DNA of 64,000 nucleotides from the NCBI GenBank assembly GCA_006538405.1, contig BJKQ01000009.1, positions 558,001 through 622,000 on the forward strand. The letters are read 5' to 3'. Position 1 is the first letter of the stretch; each line of letters begins with the position of its first letter. The position numbers and the translations under genes were made by a program. The notes beneath the pieces were generated by a model, which did not search any database, was not told the DNA's origin, and was given only the letters and a program-made list of their open reading frames with translations. Shown one piece after another: positions 24,803 to 37,057 of the stretch. Source of the DNA: Hansfordia pulvinata (taxonomy: Eukaryota; Ascomycota; Sordariomycetes; Xylariales).

Positions 24803-27800
24803 ATGGCTTCGGAACAATCCTCCGCCGCGGCTAAGCTGGCCCAGCAGCACGCTGCTGAGCACGCCGCCCACCATGTCACCGTCGAGGACGTCCCCGACGA
24901 CGACCTGAACCCCCAGGCCGCCGCCGCCGCCGCCTCCGACCCTGCCCCCTCCGCCGATGCCCCTTCCTGGGGCCAGACCCCTTCCGCCAAGTCTGTCGGC
25001 AAGCAGAAGGCTTCGGACCAGCCCGCGTCCGCCCCCATTGACACTCAGTCACAGGAGGCCTTCCCGTCCCTCGGGGGCCCCAAGCCCCAGGCCCCTCGCA
25101 GCAACCAGGCTCCCATCTGGGGCAGCGCCGCCTCCAAGGCCAATGGCGCTGCCACCTCATGGTCCGCCAGTGCCACCCCGCAGACCTCGACCCCCGTCTC
25201 TCGCGTCTCGACTCCCGCCGCCGCCGGCGCCAACCACCCCCTCATGAACATCCCCGGCCGCAACGTCGAGTCGTATGTCCTCGAGCCCGCCCAGATCCTG
25301 CCCCGCTCCCAGCTACGCCGCCCGATCCCCGACACCATTAAGGACATCAACCGCAAGTCACGGGCTGTCATCACCATGACCCAGGCGCCCAATGGCAGCC
25401 TCAAGTTCAACGCCACGGGCCCCCAGGACAAGGCCCAGCAGGCCCTGCGTGACCTTGTGCAGCAGATCGGCTCCAAAACCTCGGTCAACGTTAAGGTCCC
25501 CGCCTCGGCCCGCGCTCACATCATTGGCAAGCAGGGCTCTACCATCAAAGCCATCCAGGACAAGTCGGGCGCCCGCATCCAGATGCCCCGTCTCGACGGC
25601 CCCGAACTGGACGACGACGACGAGATTATTGTCCAGGTCGAGGGCAACGCCCTGTCCGCAGCCACCGCCTGCGACGCCATCAACAAGATCATCCGCGAGC
25701 GCTCTGCCAACCTCTCCACCAAGCTCAAGACCGTGCCCTCCGAGTTCTATCCCTTCCTTGCCAACCTCGCCGCCGACCTCGAGGCCCAGCACAAGTGCCA
25801 GATCCGCGTCCCTACCCACCACCCGTGGTCCCAGGCCGTCCCTCAGGCGCCTGCTGACGGTCAGCGCCCCGTCTTCAAGCCGGCTTCGAACGACAACTTC
25901 ATTCAGCTTGCTGGCGACCTGTCTGCTGTTGCGGCGGCTCGCGCTGCCATTGACCAGCACACGCAGCAGCTCGCCAACCGCCTCCTGCTCGATCAGGCAG
26001 ACATCCAGAAGGGCCGTCATCAGTTCATTATCGGGGACCGCGGTGTGTCGGTTGACCAATTCTTTGCCGACACCAACTGCGCCATTGTTCTCCCCACTGA
26101 GGCTGATATCGACACTGTCACGGTGATTGGTGCCCCCGATGATGTCCCCCGCGGTCTCGACAGAGCCATGGAGCTCGCGATGGGTGTTCAGTGTGCTTCT
26201 TTCAATGCTTCCAAATATCACAAGCATGCTCCGACCAGTGGCGGTCCTGCTGCCTACTCGCGTGACATTGCCCGGTACCTGCGTCGCCGCAAGGAGATCG
26301 AGCGTCTGGAGAGCCTTCACAGCATCCACATCAACACTCCCTTTGCCGATGGCGTCGATACCCCTGGGAGCTGTACGCTAGGGATGGCAAGAACACCTTG
26401 AAGGCTCAGAAGGAGATCACGGCCATCATCAACAGCCACCCGCCATCTCGCCTGGCTTCGGTCCCCATTGACCCCTTCTTCCACTCGTACCTCCGGAGTG
26501 ACGTCCTGCCCAAGGTCCAGGAGGACTACGGCGTCTTCACCCTTGTCCCCGCCAACAACGAGGCTGACCTGCCGGTGCTCCTGGTTTATGAGGGAGCAGT
26601 TGATCCCGAGGAGACCTACCAAGTCCCTCAAAAGGCCCCCGCTGCGCCTGAGCTGCGCGCCTTCCAGCACGGACTGGAGGATGCGCGCAAGCACATTCTT
26701 GACCTGCTCAACAAGCAGGAGAAGATCGACTCTATCAGCCTCGAGGTCCCGGTTAAGTAGGTCCCCCTCATCCTCGAGTTTCGTGATTGGCGCTGACAAG
26801 TTCAATCGCAGGCTCCAGGAGAGACTTCGGAAGTTTGTAAAGAAGGAGCAAGACTCTACTGTTCGTGCTGCTGGGGAGATCCCCATTCGTGTCTCTGTCA
26901 AGGGCACTGCTGTTACTATGCGTGGGCCGAAATCCAGTGTCGAGTCCCTTGCTCAGAAGTCGAGAGTTTTCCTGGCACAGGAAATTGAGGACGAGAAGGA
27001 GCGCGGTCACGTCACCAAGTTTGACTTCAACCCCAAGTTCGCTAACCACCTCATTGGCAAGAGCGGCAGCCACATCAACGAGCTCCGCGACAAATTCGAT
27101 GTCGAGATCCAAGTGCAAAATGGCGAGGTCTCGCTCACTGGCCCGAAGGCCAAGGCTGAGAAGGCCAAGTCGCACATTCTCTCGCTTGGCAAGCAATGGG
27201 CTGACGAAACCACGCACGCCTTGAAGATCGACCCCAAGTACCATCGTGAATTGATTGGTGCCCAGGGTTCTCAGATTCTCCGCCTGCAGAACCGCTACAA
27301 CGTCCACATCAACTTCCCGAAGGGTGCCAAGGCCGATAACGACGAGGCCGACGCTGCCAGTGACGGTGGCAAGCCTCGACGCCAGCAAGCACCTGATGAG
27401 GTGACGATCAGAGGCCCGAAGAAGGGTGCTGACGAGGCTCGTGATGAGATCTTTTCGCTCTTCCAGTACTACAAGGACAACTCGTTCAACGCCACCGTTA
27501 CTGTGCAGCAGAAGCAGCTGCCATCTCTGATTGGCGCCGGTGGCTCTGGCATGGACGAGCTTCGCCAGGCGACCAACGCTCGGATCGATGTTCCTAATGA
27601 CCGCAACGAGACCCCCGACGGGCTCGTCGAGATCCAGATCAAGGGCACTAAGAGTGCCGTCGCCGAGGCAAAGAAGATCCTGGAGGAAAAGAAGGCTGTC
27701 TTTGACGACACCATCTCCACCTCCATCGACATTGACAGAAAGTGGCACAAGGTTCTGATTGGTCCCTCTGGTCAGTACCTATGTCTTGTCTTTTGAATGT

Positions 27801-28789
27801 GACCATGCTGACAAGAAACAGGCTCCACGCTTCGGGATCTCATCGTCAAGGCTGGCGGACCCGAGGAGAGGCGTCTTCACGCCCGCATTGTTCAGCTTCC
27901 CAAGCAGACTGATGCCGAGAGCAACACCATCAAAATTGAAGGCAGACAGGAGTTTGTGACAAAGCTGATTGAGAAGATCAACGCTTTGGTGTCGGAACGC
28001 GAGAGCCAGGTCACTGAGGTTCTGGACGTTCCGGTCGAGAAGCACCGCTCCCTCATCGGTCGCGGTGGTGACACCAAGCGCCAGCTGGAGAAGGATCTCA
28101 GCGTGTCGCTTGATATCCCTCGCCAGGGCAGCGGCTCAACGGATGTCAAGATTGTTGGTCTAGCAGCTGATGTCCAGAAGGCCAAAGAGCACATCTCTGC
28201 GCTGGTCAAGGAGCAGCAAGGTGAGACACTTCAGGTGCCTCGCAAACATCACCATGCCATCTCCGAGAACGGCCAGTTCTTCCGCAGATTGCGAAATGAC
28301 TTCAAGGTGACCGTGGACCACCAGGGTCAGGCTACCCCTGAGAAGCCTAAGCCTAGCAGCACCCGCGACACTGGTGGCGCTCTGCCTCTGATCACTGACG
28401 ACGCGGATGCTTCTGCGGACGTTCACTCGTGGACAGTCGTCGACAACACCTCGAACGAGGAGGGGGATATTCCCTGGGTTCTCAAGGGCAACCAGGAGAG
28501 CATCGAGAGGGCTAAGAAGGCCATTCTGTCTGCTCTTGAACAGGCCCAGGTTAACAACTCGATCGGCTACTTGGTGCTACCTGACCCTTCGACTTACCGC
28601 CACGTCATCGGCCAGGGTGGGTCCAAGGTGAACTCGATCCGCAAGCAGAGCGGTTGCAAGATCACTGTGCCGCGTAACCAGGCTCAAGACGAGGCCATCG
28701 AGATCTTGGGCTCCAAGGAGGGGTGCGAGAAGGCCAAGGACCTTGTGCTGGAGGCTGTTCGCGACGGTCAGGCTGGGAGAAGGGAATAG
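24803..28789 (+). CDS. SCP160: Scp160/vigilin-like multi-KH RNA-binding protein, one frameshift
   Basis: Cytoplasmic RNA-binding protein of the vigilin class, which in yeast associates with polysomes and the ER and influences translation of bound mRNAs. Start: ATG at 24803 (MASEQSSAAAK) after the pyrimidine leader; an upstream in-frame ATG at 24635 lies in leader-type sequence and is less likely. An Ala/Pro-rich N-terminus (about 180 residues) precedes tandem KH units. GxxG loops include HIIGKQGS, FIIGDRGV, HLIGKSGS, ELIGAQGS, SLIGAGGS, VLIGPSGS, SLIGRGGD and HVIGQGGS. Some units are degenerate, for example AISENGQF. Introns: 26757-26811 and 27771-27821, both with CTGAC-like branch sites. The frame breaks at the C4 run 26361-26364. 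One added C restores TPWELYARDGKNTLKAQKE and gives about 1293 residues, close to the roughly 1200-1300 usual for the family. Stop at 28787-28789. Confidence 0.9.
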
Positions 28790-29331
28790 AAGTCCCCTAC
28801 TTGCAGTCTGAGTGACCAGGACGCTGATCAGGGAGGCTTGGAACTGTGCGTAATTGACCCGTGGGGTTGACGCTTGAAGCTATATACACGATCGAAGGGG
28901 AAGGGAAAAGACGGATGGATTTGTTTCCTCGCCACGAAGATCAACCGAAAAGCTGGTGACCCGATAAATGTATCATGATAGCTAATGCAACGTTTTGGAC
29001 GCATTCTGTGTATGTAATGGATGGTAACCTGGAGCCCAGCGTGGGTGGCTGTGCTTCCTCGTCCATCTGTATTGGCTCGGTGTGGCTGGTTTCAGGGCTT
29101 CGCAGGTTGGGGATTGTCATGGTTGTGTGGTGCTGCAGCTGTTGGCTTCCCAGCAGTAGGCATGAGAATGGATGAAGCTACAATGCACAAATAGCGTGAG
29201 ATCGTGATATTGACCAGTAAGATTTTTATTTATTCAAATCTACTGCCGATAGCCATTTGCTTTGGGTGAAGAATGTGGCAATTGGCTGATTCCGGCTGGC
29301 ACATGAGCGATACTCGTATCGTGAGTACTCT
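28790..29331. other. Convergent 3' intergenic region
   Basis: Lies between the stop of the KH gene (+) and the stop of the secreted-protein gene (-), so it should contain both 3' UTRs. It is more AT-rich than the coding DNA. A near-palindromic pair of TACTCGTA words occurs at about 29310-29330. No gene is seen. Confidence 0.6.
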
Positions 29332-30222
29332 TCAAAATGCTAGCCCCCTAAGTCTATCGAGCTGATTGTAGGCAGGGGGAGGGGCATCGTACTTAGGTTC
29401 CATAGAGAACTTGCCGCGATCGTCCGTCACCGTTCTGATATCGTGCTCACTCTGCAGCGGGGCATCTGCCTTGTTGTCGAACCTTAGCAGAGGTTCCTTG
29501 TACTGGTATTCCTCGTCACGGTCGCCAGGGTGATACTCCACCGTGATATAGAATGCCGTGGCCGATTTCCCGTCCATTTGAGTCGACCTGTCCAGCTGCA
29601 TCATGCCCTCTATACCCCCAAGGCCCTTCAGATTCTCCCACATGTCGCGGTCACTTGGCAGGATCTTGTATCTGAATTTGTCGAGTACCTTCTGGTGGCC
29701 AGCAAAGTCGTTCAGTTTCTGGAAAACCCGGTTCCACTCCTGTCCTCGGAAGGCGATATTCGGGTCAACTGCAAACGCGTTGGCCTGATCTCCGAGACTC
29801 GTGAAGGTTTCCCCTTGGTCTTCGACGGCCATCTTCCAGGCGAACTCCCACATCTGGGGCCAGGTCGGACGTTCTTTCCGGAAAGCGGAGGTGAAGAGGT
29901 GCTCGTAAGGGCTGTAGCGCATGAAGATGGTGCTTTGCTTGACGCTTGCGTGGATATCGGCTATGTTACTGTCCATCATCGTTGAGCGGTGGTAGTACAT
30001 CCGCCACCACAAGTACGAATCATCCCGAACCACTGATCTATCGTGATAAGCAGGGGGCCCGGATTTCTGGTCGTAGACACTGTTATCCCAGCTGAACTTG
30101 TGTTTCAAGTCTTTGGCAGTCTGGCCCCTCAACTCGCCACTCCGCGGCGCTATGGTAGCGGCAGCGGTGCAGGAGACGACCCCGGAGAGAAGGATGAGTC
30201 TGAGAGCTTGAGAGAACTTCAT
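29332..30222 (-). CDS. Predicted secreted protein of unknown function, 296 aa
   Basis: Uninterrupted frame, with start at 30222 (MKFSQALRLILLSGVVSC) and stop TGA at 29332-29334. The frame extends upstream to 30483, but the ATG at 30222 places a classic signal peptide (n-region KF, hydrophobic core LRLILLSGVV, cleavage probably near CTAAAT, residues 18-24) at the N-terminus, so I chose it. The mature part is rich in aromatic residues (SYLWWRMYYHR, RPTWPQMWEFAWKM) and charged residues. It has no cysteine after the signal peptide and no transmembrane segment. I recognise no domain. It could be a fungal extracellular protein of a lineage-restricted family; a role in host or environment contact is speculation. 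Confidence 0.7.
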   Translation of the reverse strand: MKFSQALRLILLSGVVSCTAAATIAPRSGELRGQTAKDLKHKFSWDNSVYDQKSGPPAYHDRSVVRDDSYLWWRMYYHRSTMMDSNIADIHASVKQSTIFMRYSPYEHLFTSAFRKERPTWPQMWEFAWKMAVEDQGETFTSLGDQANAFAVDPNIAFRGQEWNRVFQKLNDFAGHQKVLDKFRYKILPSDRDMWENLKGLGGIEGMMQLDRSTQMDGKSATAFYITVEYHPGDRDEEYQYKEPLLRFDNKADAPLQSEHDIRTVTDDRGKFSMEPKYDAPPPAYNQLDRLRGLAF

Positions 30223-31841
30223 GGTGGTTTTGACTGTCCTCTCTTCTGGGAGTCGTCTTGCGCCTCTTTCTCTGGCCGTGAAAAGACGTATGGGGCGGAG
30301 CGGGCTCGGGGTGGAGAGGGGGGGACTTCGCGAGCACGGGCAGTAGAGCTTCTTAACGACGCACCGAGTTCTGCACACCAGGCAAGGCAGGATTTTTGGC
30401 CTTGTGATGATGGGAAAGCTCGTGGAACAGGCAGGTATTTGTACTCGCGTCCAAAAGCCCCGTGCCACGCCGACAAGCCGCATTGCTCGCCACGAGCGGC
30501 CTTCACGACCGTCGTAAGCGACCCAATATTAGCAGATTAGGCTTGGATAGCCTTACAGAGTACTGATGCTATTTAGTCAGGCAATGAATAAGCCCGAATG
30601 GCCGAATGGGGACCAAATATCGCCATGCGCCAAGTTCGCGTCGGGGAGCGAAGTGGCAAAGCGAAATTGCGAAGCCCGCGCCTCCCGCCCCCCGTACGCG
30701 GCGACGATGGGCTGGGCTCGCATCTCATGCGAATGCGCCGCTTCATCGGGCTAATCAAGCTATGGACGGCTTGGCCAGACATCATGAATTTAGCCGGACA
30801 ATGCAACTCCGCCAAAAAGCTATTCTCGGCATGCGGCTTCTGGCTCTGGCTCGCCTGGGCTGTCTGTCGTGCTCGAGCCCTTGAACCTAACCTCGACGGC
30901 GCCCCATGGTATGGCTCTCTTTGTGGATATTTCTTCTCCACTGTTCGACATGGGGTTGTCTTATCCAGGCCATTTTGTCTTTTCCTTTCTGCTGCCCCAT
31001 ATCGAATCGTGGCTGTGTCCGGGCGCAGCCACGCCACGCAGACATGCCCGAGACCTATGGGCAAGAATCGCTGGGTTGCGAAAATCTCCGCCACCACTGG
31101 TATCCTCCTTATCCCCCGCGAGGGTCAACAAGACAGTCTCGTACACTACTGGGGGGCAAACATGAAGGCATTAATGTGCGGTTCGACATGGAACGATGCA
31201 ACCTCGGAGAATCGGTAACTGACTCTAGAACTCTAGCAGTGCACACAAAGTCTACCGGGTTGTCACCACCGGGCGCCAGAGGAAAGCTACAGGCTCGTCG
31301 ACTGACTGCGAGTACAGCCCATTTCCATATGCAGGTGGCGGAAACTCAGATCATTTTCCAAATCACGGAGAAGGAAAACCCTGCCCGCCTACCCTACGAT
31401 AGGTGCGTGAAAGATCGCCTTGATTGTCCTACATCTGCACTTTTGCCAGGACCTTTAGTCATTATTCCCGTAAGAAGTGAAGAGACATTGGTACGAACGA
31501 GTAGACGCCCCGGCTGTTCAGCCCACACCAATGATGGGCGACTGTATGACTCGGCCAAAGTGCTGACTTGGGGGGGGGGGGGGGGGGGGGGAGGCGTTCA
31601 AGGGGATAGATAGCCGGAATTGCCGCCAGTGGCAACACATGAAGAACACCTTGCCTTACGGGGAAGGAAAACACGCTCTACCTAACATAATACTTAGGAT
31701 TACCACAAGTGGAAAAAAGTTTAAACAACATGGACTCAATGCCTTGCGGCGGATGAAAACCCCGCTCTGCCTAACATCTACCAGGCAGATAGTGCCACAA
31801 CACACCCGCGGCTCAAGCTGTCTCTGAGCCTCCAGGCCCCG
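30223..31841. other. Intergenic region with a 22-nt poly-G run
   Basis: Holds the 5' flank of the secreted-protein gene and the 3' flank of the deiminase relic. Open frames on both strands are short or composition-driven. A 22-nt G run lies at 31570-31591. No gene is supported. Confidence 0.5.
31570..31591 (+). repeat. 22-nt poly-G run
   Basis: Uninterrupted G run in non-coding DNA. Its length is probably uncertain in the assembly. Confidence 0.9.
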
Positions 31842-33060
31842 TCAAGGAGACGCCACTGCTTTCCACCAGTCCTTCGGCACCTTCCTCCAGGCGTTGGTCA
31901 CGCAGTGAATGCCGCCGAAGCCCTTCTCACTGCGCGTGGGCCTCGTGGGGGATGAGCGTCGTCATGCCGGCCGGCCTCGGCGAGGGCCCGGTTGACGGCC
32001 TCCTGGTTTCGGTCCGCGCCGTGCACGACGGGGCCCTCGGCGCCGGGCATCAGGTAGCTCCGGCCGGCCGCTGACGACGCCCGTTGATGGCCGACGGGAG
32101 CATCGCGCTAGTACTTGCCCGTCCCGAGCCTGCCGCTGGCCAATGAACAGCGCCGGGACGCGGACAAGGTCCTTGTCCTGCCAGGCCCACCTCGCGCCGG
32201 ATGCCGTTCCTGATGTACCTGAGCCCGAGGGCCGCCTCCGTCTGTGCCTCGCGGTGCTTGCGGTCCTCCAGGTACTCCCTGACCGTGATCCCCGTGTTCT
32301 GGAAGCCCAACCCACTGACCGAGAGTTCCCCGGGGGGCTGGAATGAGAGATCCGTGTCATCTGCGACAGCGCGATCTCGTCAGTATGCCTTGCCATGTCT
32401 TGCGTGCTGGCGAGAGGTGCCCCCCCCCCCGCGCGCGCGCGCGCGGAGATGGAGCGCACAGAGTCCGGGGGCGTTCCTGGGATTGTTACTGCTTCACTCA
32501 CCGTGACCTCTGTCCACCATGGAGGGCCTCCAGGACCGCGGTTCCGGCGTCGGGGTCCACTATGGCGATCGTGAATCCCCAGTCCGGTCTTGTCCCGAAG
32601 GGATGACCTGGATTGACTTCGTCGAGGTGTCCGTCGTGCAACCAGTGCGACGTCCCGGATCTCGGGGACGTCCTGATTACCCCTGTTGCCTCGACCAGCC
32701 CGTGGAAGGCGGCGCTTACGCCCCCCATCGTTTGCGCCTAATGAGGGGAAGAAGAAGATGGCATTGGGCACTTTCGCGTTTTCGTCTGCGCCCGCCCGGG
32801 GCAGCGCCTGTTACTTGTGGCGGGAGGAGAAGGACAGACTACTCGCTCGACTTCTTGCCTGTGAAGATGCGGCCCAGGGGGAAACTCCTTGTCCTTGGTG
32901 GGGGTGCTTATAGAGCGGGATGACGATGTTAGTTGCCTCCCGACTGGCTCTCGCGAGAATATAGCTGGCCCGGGGGCGCCGTCTGGCAAAGACGACTCCC
33001 CCACCCCTTTGCCCGAGAGAATCGCGCAGCAGTTCCTGAAACTCGAGCTCGTACGTCGTT
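31842..33060 (-). pseudogene. Eroded protein-arginine deiminase (PAD) gene
   Basis: Pieces of the PAD catalytic domain appear in the correct order on the minus strand, scattered over all three frames. From the 5' side they are a GGN motif with a Pro/Tyr-rich strand and FPLGRI (about 32940-32860), SHWLHDGHLDE with FTIAIVDPDAG (about 32650-32540), and DDTDLSFQPPGELSVSGLGF through REYLEDRKHREAQ (about 32360-32260). Next come KDLVRVPALF (about 32180-32150), LPSAING with a GPVVHGADRNQEAVN stretch (about 32100-31980), and GFGGIHCVTNAWRKVPKDWW ending at a TGA at 31842-31844. The family's catalytic His/Asp (GHxDE) and Cys (HC before xTN) are still visible. A plausible intron with intact ends (32361-32501) remains. 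At least six shifts are needed, some not explained by a lost homopolymer base, and an in-frame TAG follows the GRI region. PADs convert peptidyl-arginine to citrulline. The 5' limit is uncertain. Confidence 0.65.
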
Positions 33061-34472
33061 GCAGCTCAGTCTCGTCACCGCGCCATCGTCGAGCGCCTTG
33101 CACCGGCCCGAGGAGTCAGTCTCCGATGTTGGGGCAGGTTACAGCGCGCCCCCCTCTCCCGCGTTCCACTCTCCTCCTTGCTTTCCGTGTCCCCGTCGCT
33201 TGCTGCAGAGCCGCCGCGGCGGCGCACAGGCCGGTTTCCAGGTGCATGGCCGTAGACCCCGCTTCTCTCCCGATGCTCCGCTCGGATGGGGGAAAAGAAG
33301 CTGGCGAGAGCCTCTGCCGTTGTCGCTCGGGTGTGCCAGGTGGGTGAGTGGATGGATGGTAAGCTGTGAGTGGGGAGATCCGGGGCGGGTGGGTGCGGAA
33401 CCGTGATTTTTGGAATCTCCATAACAACTCACTGGCTCCGGTTCTGGTCTCCATTCATTCACACGAGTTTTCTCCCAGTTGAATACAGCTTGATCATGTC
33501 AAAAATCATACAGGGATTCAGAATTCTTGGGAGCCCTCAAGGCCGGGCCTGAACGCTCCCAGTGGCGATACACTTCAAAATGATAAATGCTTTCTTACAT
33601 GTACCTTACCGATGCGGCACGTACCTAGAGAAGAGAGAACTACGCCGCTGTAGCTGTAGAATCACGGCCTACATGATGGTATATCGGGTTTCTACCTCGG
33701 GTAGCCTTTAGATTAGGGACTCATGCCCCGATGCAACTCTGGACATCTTTCCGAACTTTACACACTTCATTACTGTGCCCACCTGGCTCTCCCATACTGC
33801 ACATTTGTGACCGAAGGATCTTGAATTTTCTTTTTGAACCTCATGATAGAAGCCCTTCATCAAGACCCAGGGAAATCGTACCGCTGCCGCCCTCGGTTCT
33901 CAAATTGGCGACAGGGGCCTCGCCACCGGACCCCGGAGGATGGTCGCCTCCCGGCCTCTGCAGGGTTGTTGCTGGCCAATTGCGAGTCTGTCTCTCTCTC
34001 TCTCCCCCCCAACGCATTATGCATCTGGAAAGGCTCCATTCATCACCAGGTACGTGCCTGCGAGTGGACTTGGAAGGCTGGGGTCGAGCATCGTGGGCAC
34101 CCAGGCATAGCACCTACGGGTGATCGTGGACGACGCTTGGGGCGGGAGCTGCAACTTCGATCTTCGGAGCTCAAAATAGCGAACAACCACCGGTCGGAGC
34201 GGCGTGGCGAGCAACCTCGCCGATCGCCGGAACCTGGCTCTGGAAAAAAAAAAGTGGTGGGGAAATTCACCGGCCTCGCGGCTGGTCGGCGTCCATTCAC
34301 CCCACGCCCTGGTTAAACGAGCGGCGGATTCCCCGCGAAGGCGCCGGGCCGCCACCTCCCTCTGCGTGCCGAAAGCGGGCAACCTTGGCAGAGCGGCATC
34401 CTGTGAAAGTCTCGTTTCAGCCAACCGTCGTCGTGGCGGGGTCTCGCTGTTCACTGCGCCAAAGGCTCGACG

Positions 34473-34524
<52 letters not shown>

Positions 34525-35844
34525 AAGCAGGCTTCCATCATATGGGGCGCGTCGCCCGGAGGACACGGGCGGCATCAAGTCGGCCATCAGACCGGACCGC
34601 GGAACGTCGTTTGGTATCGGCTTCTTTCGCGGCTGGCCCTCAGGCGAATGTGGAGAGCTCAGCACGCGAATTGCTGATGAAGAATTGGCTGTGTGCCGAA
34701 ACGCAAACCCCCTCAACCTCATGCCCTCGAGTTCCCACGACCCGCGCGTGCGTTGGCCGTGGGCAGGGCGGTGACAGGGTGGGCTTGAGAGCGGCCACTT
34801 CCCACTCTCTTCTTTCCTCCCTCCAAAGGGTGAAGCCCTGCGCGAGGCCGTCACGGCCCCGAGCGGCGCCCCGCTACCGTCCCTCGAGAGGAAAGGGTGG
34901 AGGAGCAAGAATGCCGTCGCGGGCGGGCGACGCAGAAGGGTTTTTTTCCCGCGGAGCGCCAAGGGGACATTGGGATGGTGTGTGCCAGCCGCGTTGCAAC
35001 CCTGGCGCAAGGCGACCTATCGGAGGGCCGCGCGGAGGCTGGCTCTCTGCGATACGCCGTCGCCAAGTGTGTGACACGAGCGCCGGGCGAGGCTGGGCAG
35101 CGTGGTCGAAGGGAGTAGCTCATATTCGCAGAGGACCTTGGAAGCTGGCTGATTGTGCGTGGTTTCGTTGCCCCATCTTGAATATCATTTCCGTCACGCA
35201 GGTATCTAGTCACTTTGACCTAAGCTCCGAGATCATCCGCGTTGCACAATCGTGTTGCTTCGACGAAAATAACACGCGAGCCGTGCCTTGTAACAAGCAT
35301 GACTTTGAGGTTGAATGATCTTTTTTATTCATTTACAAACCAAACCCCCTGGCCCGATCGGTTGGATTTTCCTCCTGAACGCCTCTGGCACAAGTGTGAC
35401 AAGAATAAAAAAAAAAAGAAACAGGGCAAAGAACCAAACGAAGAGACTTGCCATGCATCGGTGTCTATCGTGTGTAGTGTAACGTTCCCTCTTCTCGCTG
35501 TCTTTCGCTTTTTGTTTTTCTCTGTTCCAGAACACATATGAAAAGAGATCTCGAGAGAAGCATGCGGCATGCCGCTTGGCATCTATTCGATGCAGCTCCC
35601 TTCCGGGCTTCCCCACGTGCGGGCGTGGTGTGAGAGCGCGCGTGACGCTCAGCCAGTGCCGGTTCCGACCCCCCGTTCCAAAGCTCCCCGATCCCGAAAC
35701 TGGCAAACGAAAAAGCAGGGGAGGGAGGCTCGCCAGGCGGATGACTGTGCGGGAGCCAACAAGCTCAACCCAACACTCAATAGCAGCAGAGAATGAGCTT
35801 CAGAGTGAGGCAAGACTAGGTGCAATAAGCCGCAGGAACACGGC
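33061..35844. other. Intergenic region with a (GT)n microsatellite
   Basis: No gene supported. It contains the (GT)22 tract at 34477-34520, C/T-rich patches and an AT-richer stretch at 35300-35560 that may hold the 3' UTR of the downstream minus-strand SDR. Open frames crossing the repeat (Cys/Val or Thr/His runs) are artefacts. Confidence 0.5.
34477..34520 (+). repeat. (GT)22 microsatellite
   Basis: 44 nt of uninterrupted GT repeat in non-coding sequence. Confidence 0.95.
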
Positions 35845-37057
35845 TTAGTACAGGGTGTAGCCGCCGTCGCACTTGACGTCGGCGCCGGTCATGAAGCTGG
35901 AGGCGTCGGAGGCGAGGAAGACGGCGAGGCCGTTGAGGTCGTCGACGGCGCCGAGGCGGTTCTGCGGGGTCAGCCCTTTCCAGATCTTCTTCTGGGCGTC
36001 GAGGGTGGGGACGCGGTTGAGGGCCGTGTCCATGTAGCCCGGGGAGATGCAGTTGACGCGGATGTTGTACTTGGCCCACTCGGCGGCGATGGACTTGCCG
36101 AACTGGATGACTCCGGCCTTGGAGGCGTTGTAGCACGACTGCTCCTGCGGGTAGTTGACGATGCTGCCCGACATGGAGGCGACCAGGACGATGGAGCCCG
36201 GCTTCTCGGCCTTCATCATGGCGCGCCCGACGGACTGCGACACGAGGAAGGAGCCCGTCAGGTTGATGTCGATGAGGCGGCGGAACATGGCCGGGTCGTA
36301 GCTCTCGGCCTTGATGTTGGAGTCGGCGATGCCGGCCGCGTTGATCAGCACGTCCGGCGTGCCGTACGTCTCCACGACCGAGTCCACCGCCGCGTTGATC
36401 GCGCCCCCGTCGCGCACGTCCACGCGGAAGAAGGTCACGGGCAGGCCCGTCTTCTCGTGCAGCTCCGCCGCCGCCTCGTCGCCCAGCTCCTGCTGCACGT
36501 CGAACAGCACCAGCGCCTTGGCCCCGGCCTCGGCGCACGCGCGCGCCATGTGGTTGCCCAGACCGCGGGCGCCGCTGTTGTCGTCAAGAGAGAAGCGACT
36601 TGGTCAGCCATCATCTTTTTAGGGGGAGTGGGTGCAAGGTGAGAGAGAGGGAGGGAGATGAACAATGAGAGCGTAAAAAAGGAGGCAGAAGCTCACCCAG
36701 TAACAACAACAACCTTGCCCATGATGGACATCTTCTTCATCGTAGGGGTCATGGTCTCGTAGACCTCCTTGGACAGGGGGATGACCACGTCGTTCTCCTG
36801 CGGGTTGATGGGCGTGGGCTTGGCATTGTCGCGGTTGACGGGGATGCTGAAGTGGTCACTGCCCGAGGTCGAGCCCTTGGAGGAGTCGGAGTAGACGGAG
36901 ACGGGCACCTCGGTCTCGCGGACCACGTCGCTCTTGCAGCGGATCTGGGAGACCGCGGCGGCGGCGGCGGCGCGGGGGCAGCACGGGGCGCGAAGCGGGC
37001 GGAAGAGGCCAGAGGGGCGGCAGCCCGGGTCAGGCGGAGGGCGGCGCGGCCAGACAT
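35845..37057 (-). CDS. Mitochondrial-type short-chain dehydrogenase/reductase (polyol or xylulose reductase-like), one frameshift
   Basis: Classical SDR enzyme of about 363 residues. The start at 37057 gives MSGRAALRLTRAAAPLASSA, an Arg/Ala/Ser-rich N-terminus without acidic residues, as in mitochondrial presequences. Exon 1 covers 37057-36697, the intron is 36575-36696 (GTGAGC..ACAG), and exon 2 covers 36574-35845. The glycine motif TGGARGLG is split by the intron. INAAGIA corresponds to the NNAG motif. The catalytic Ser lies in VASMSGS, and YNASK provides Tyr and Lys. LVLFDV ends in Asp after the second strand, which favours NAD(H). It ends in MTGADVKCDGGYTLY, a typical SDR C-terminus. The presequence frame and the VSQIRCKSDVVRETEVPV frame differ by one base. 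A missing base at the C/G run 36974-36978 would join them, and the total then divides evenly into 364 codons. Closest in style to fungal L-xylulose reductase/mannitol dehydrogenase-like SDRs; substrate unproven. Confidence 0.8.

Noticed and set aside
34417..34541. His/Thr- or Cys/Val-rich peptides over 34477-34520
   Set aside because: They are direct translations of the (GT)n repeat.
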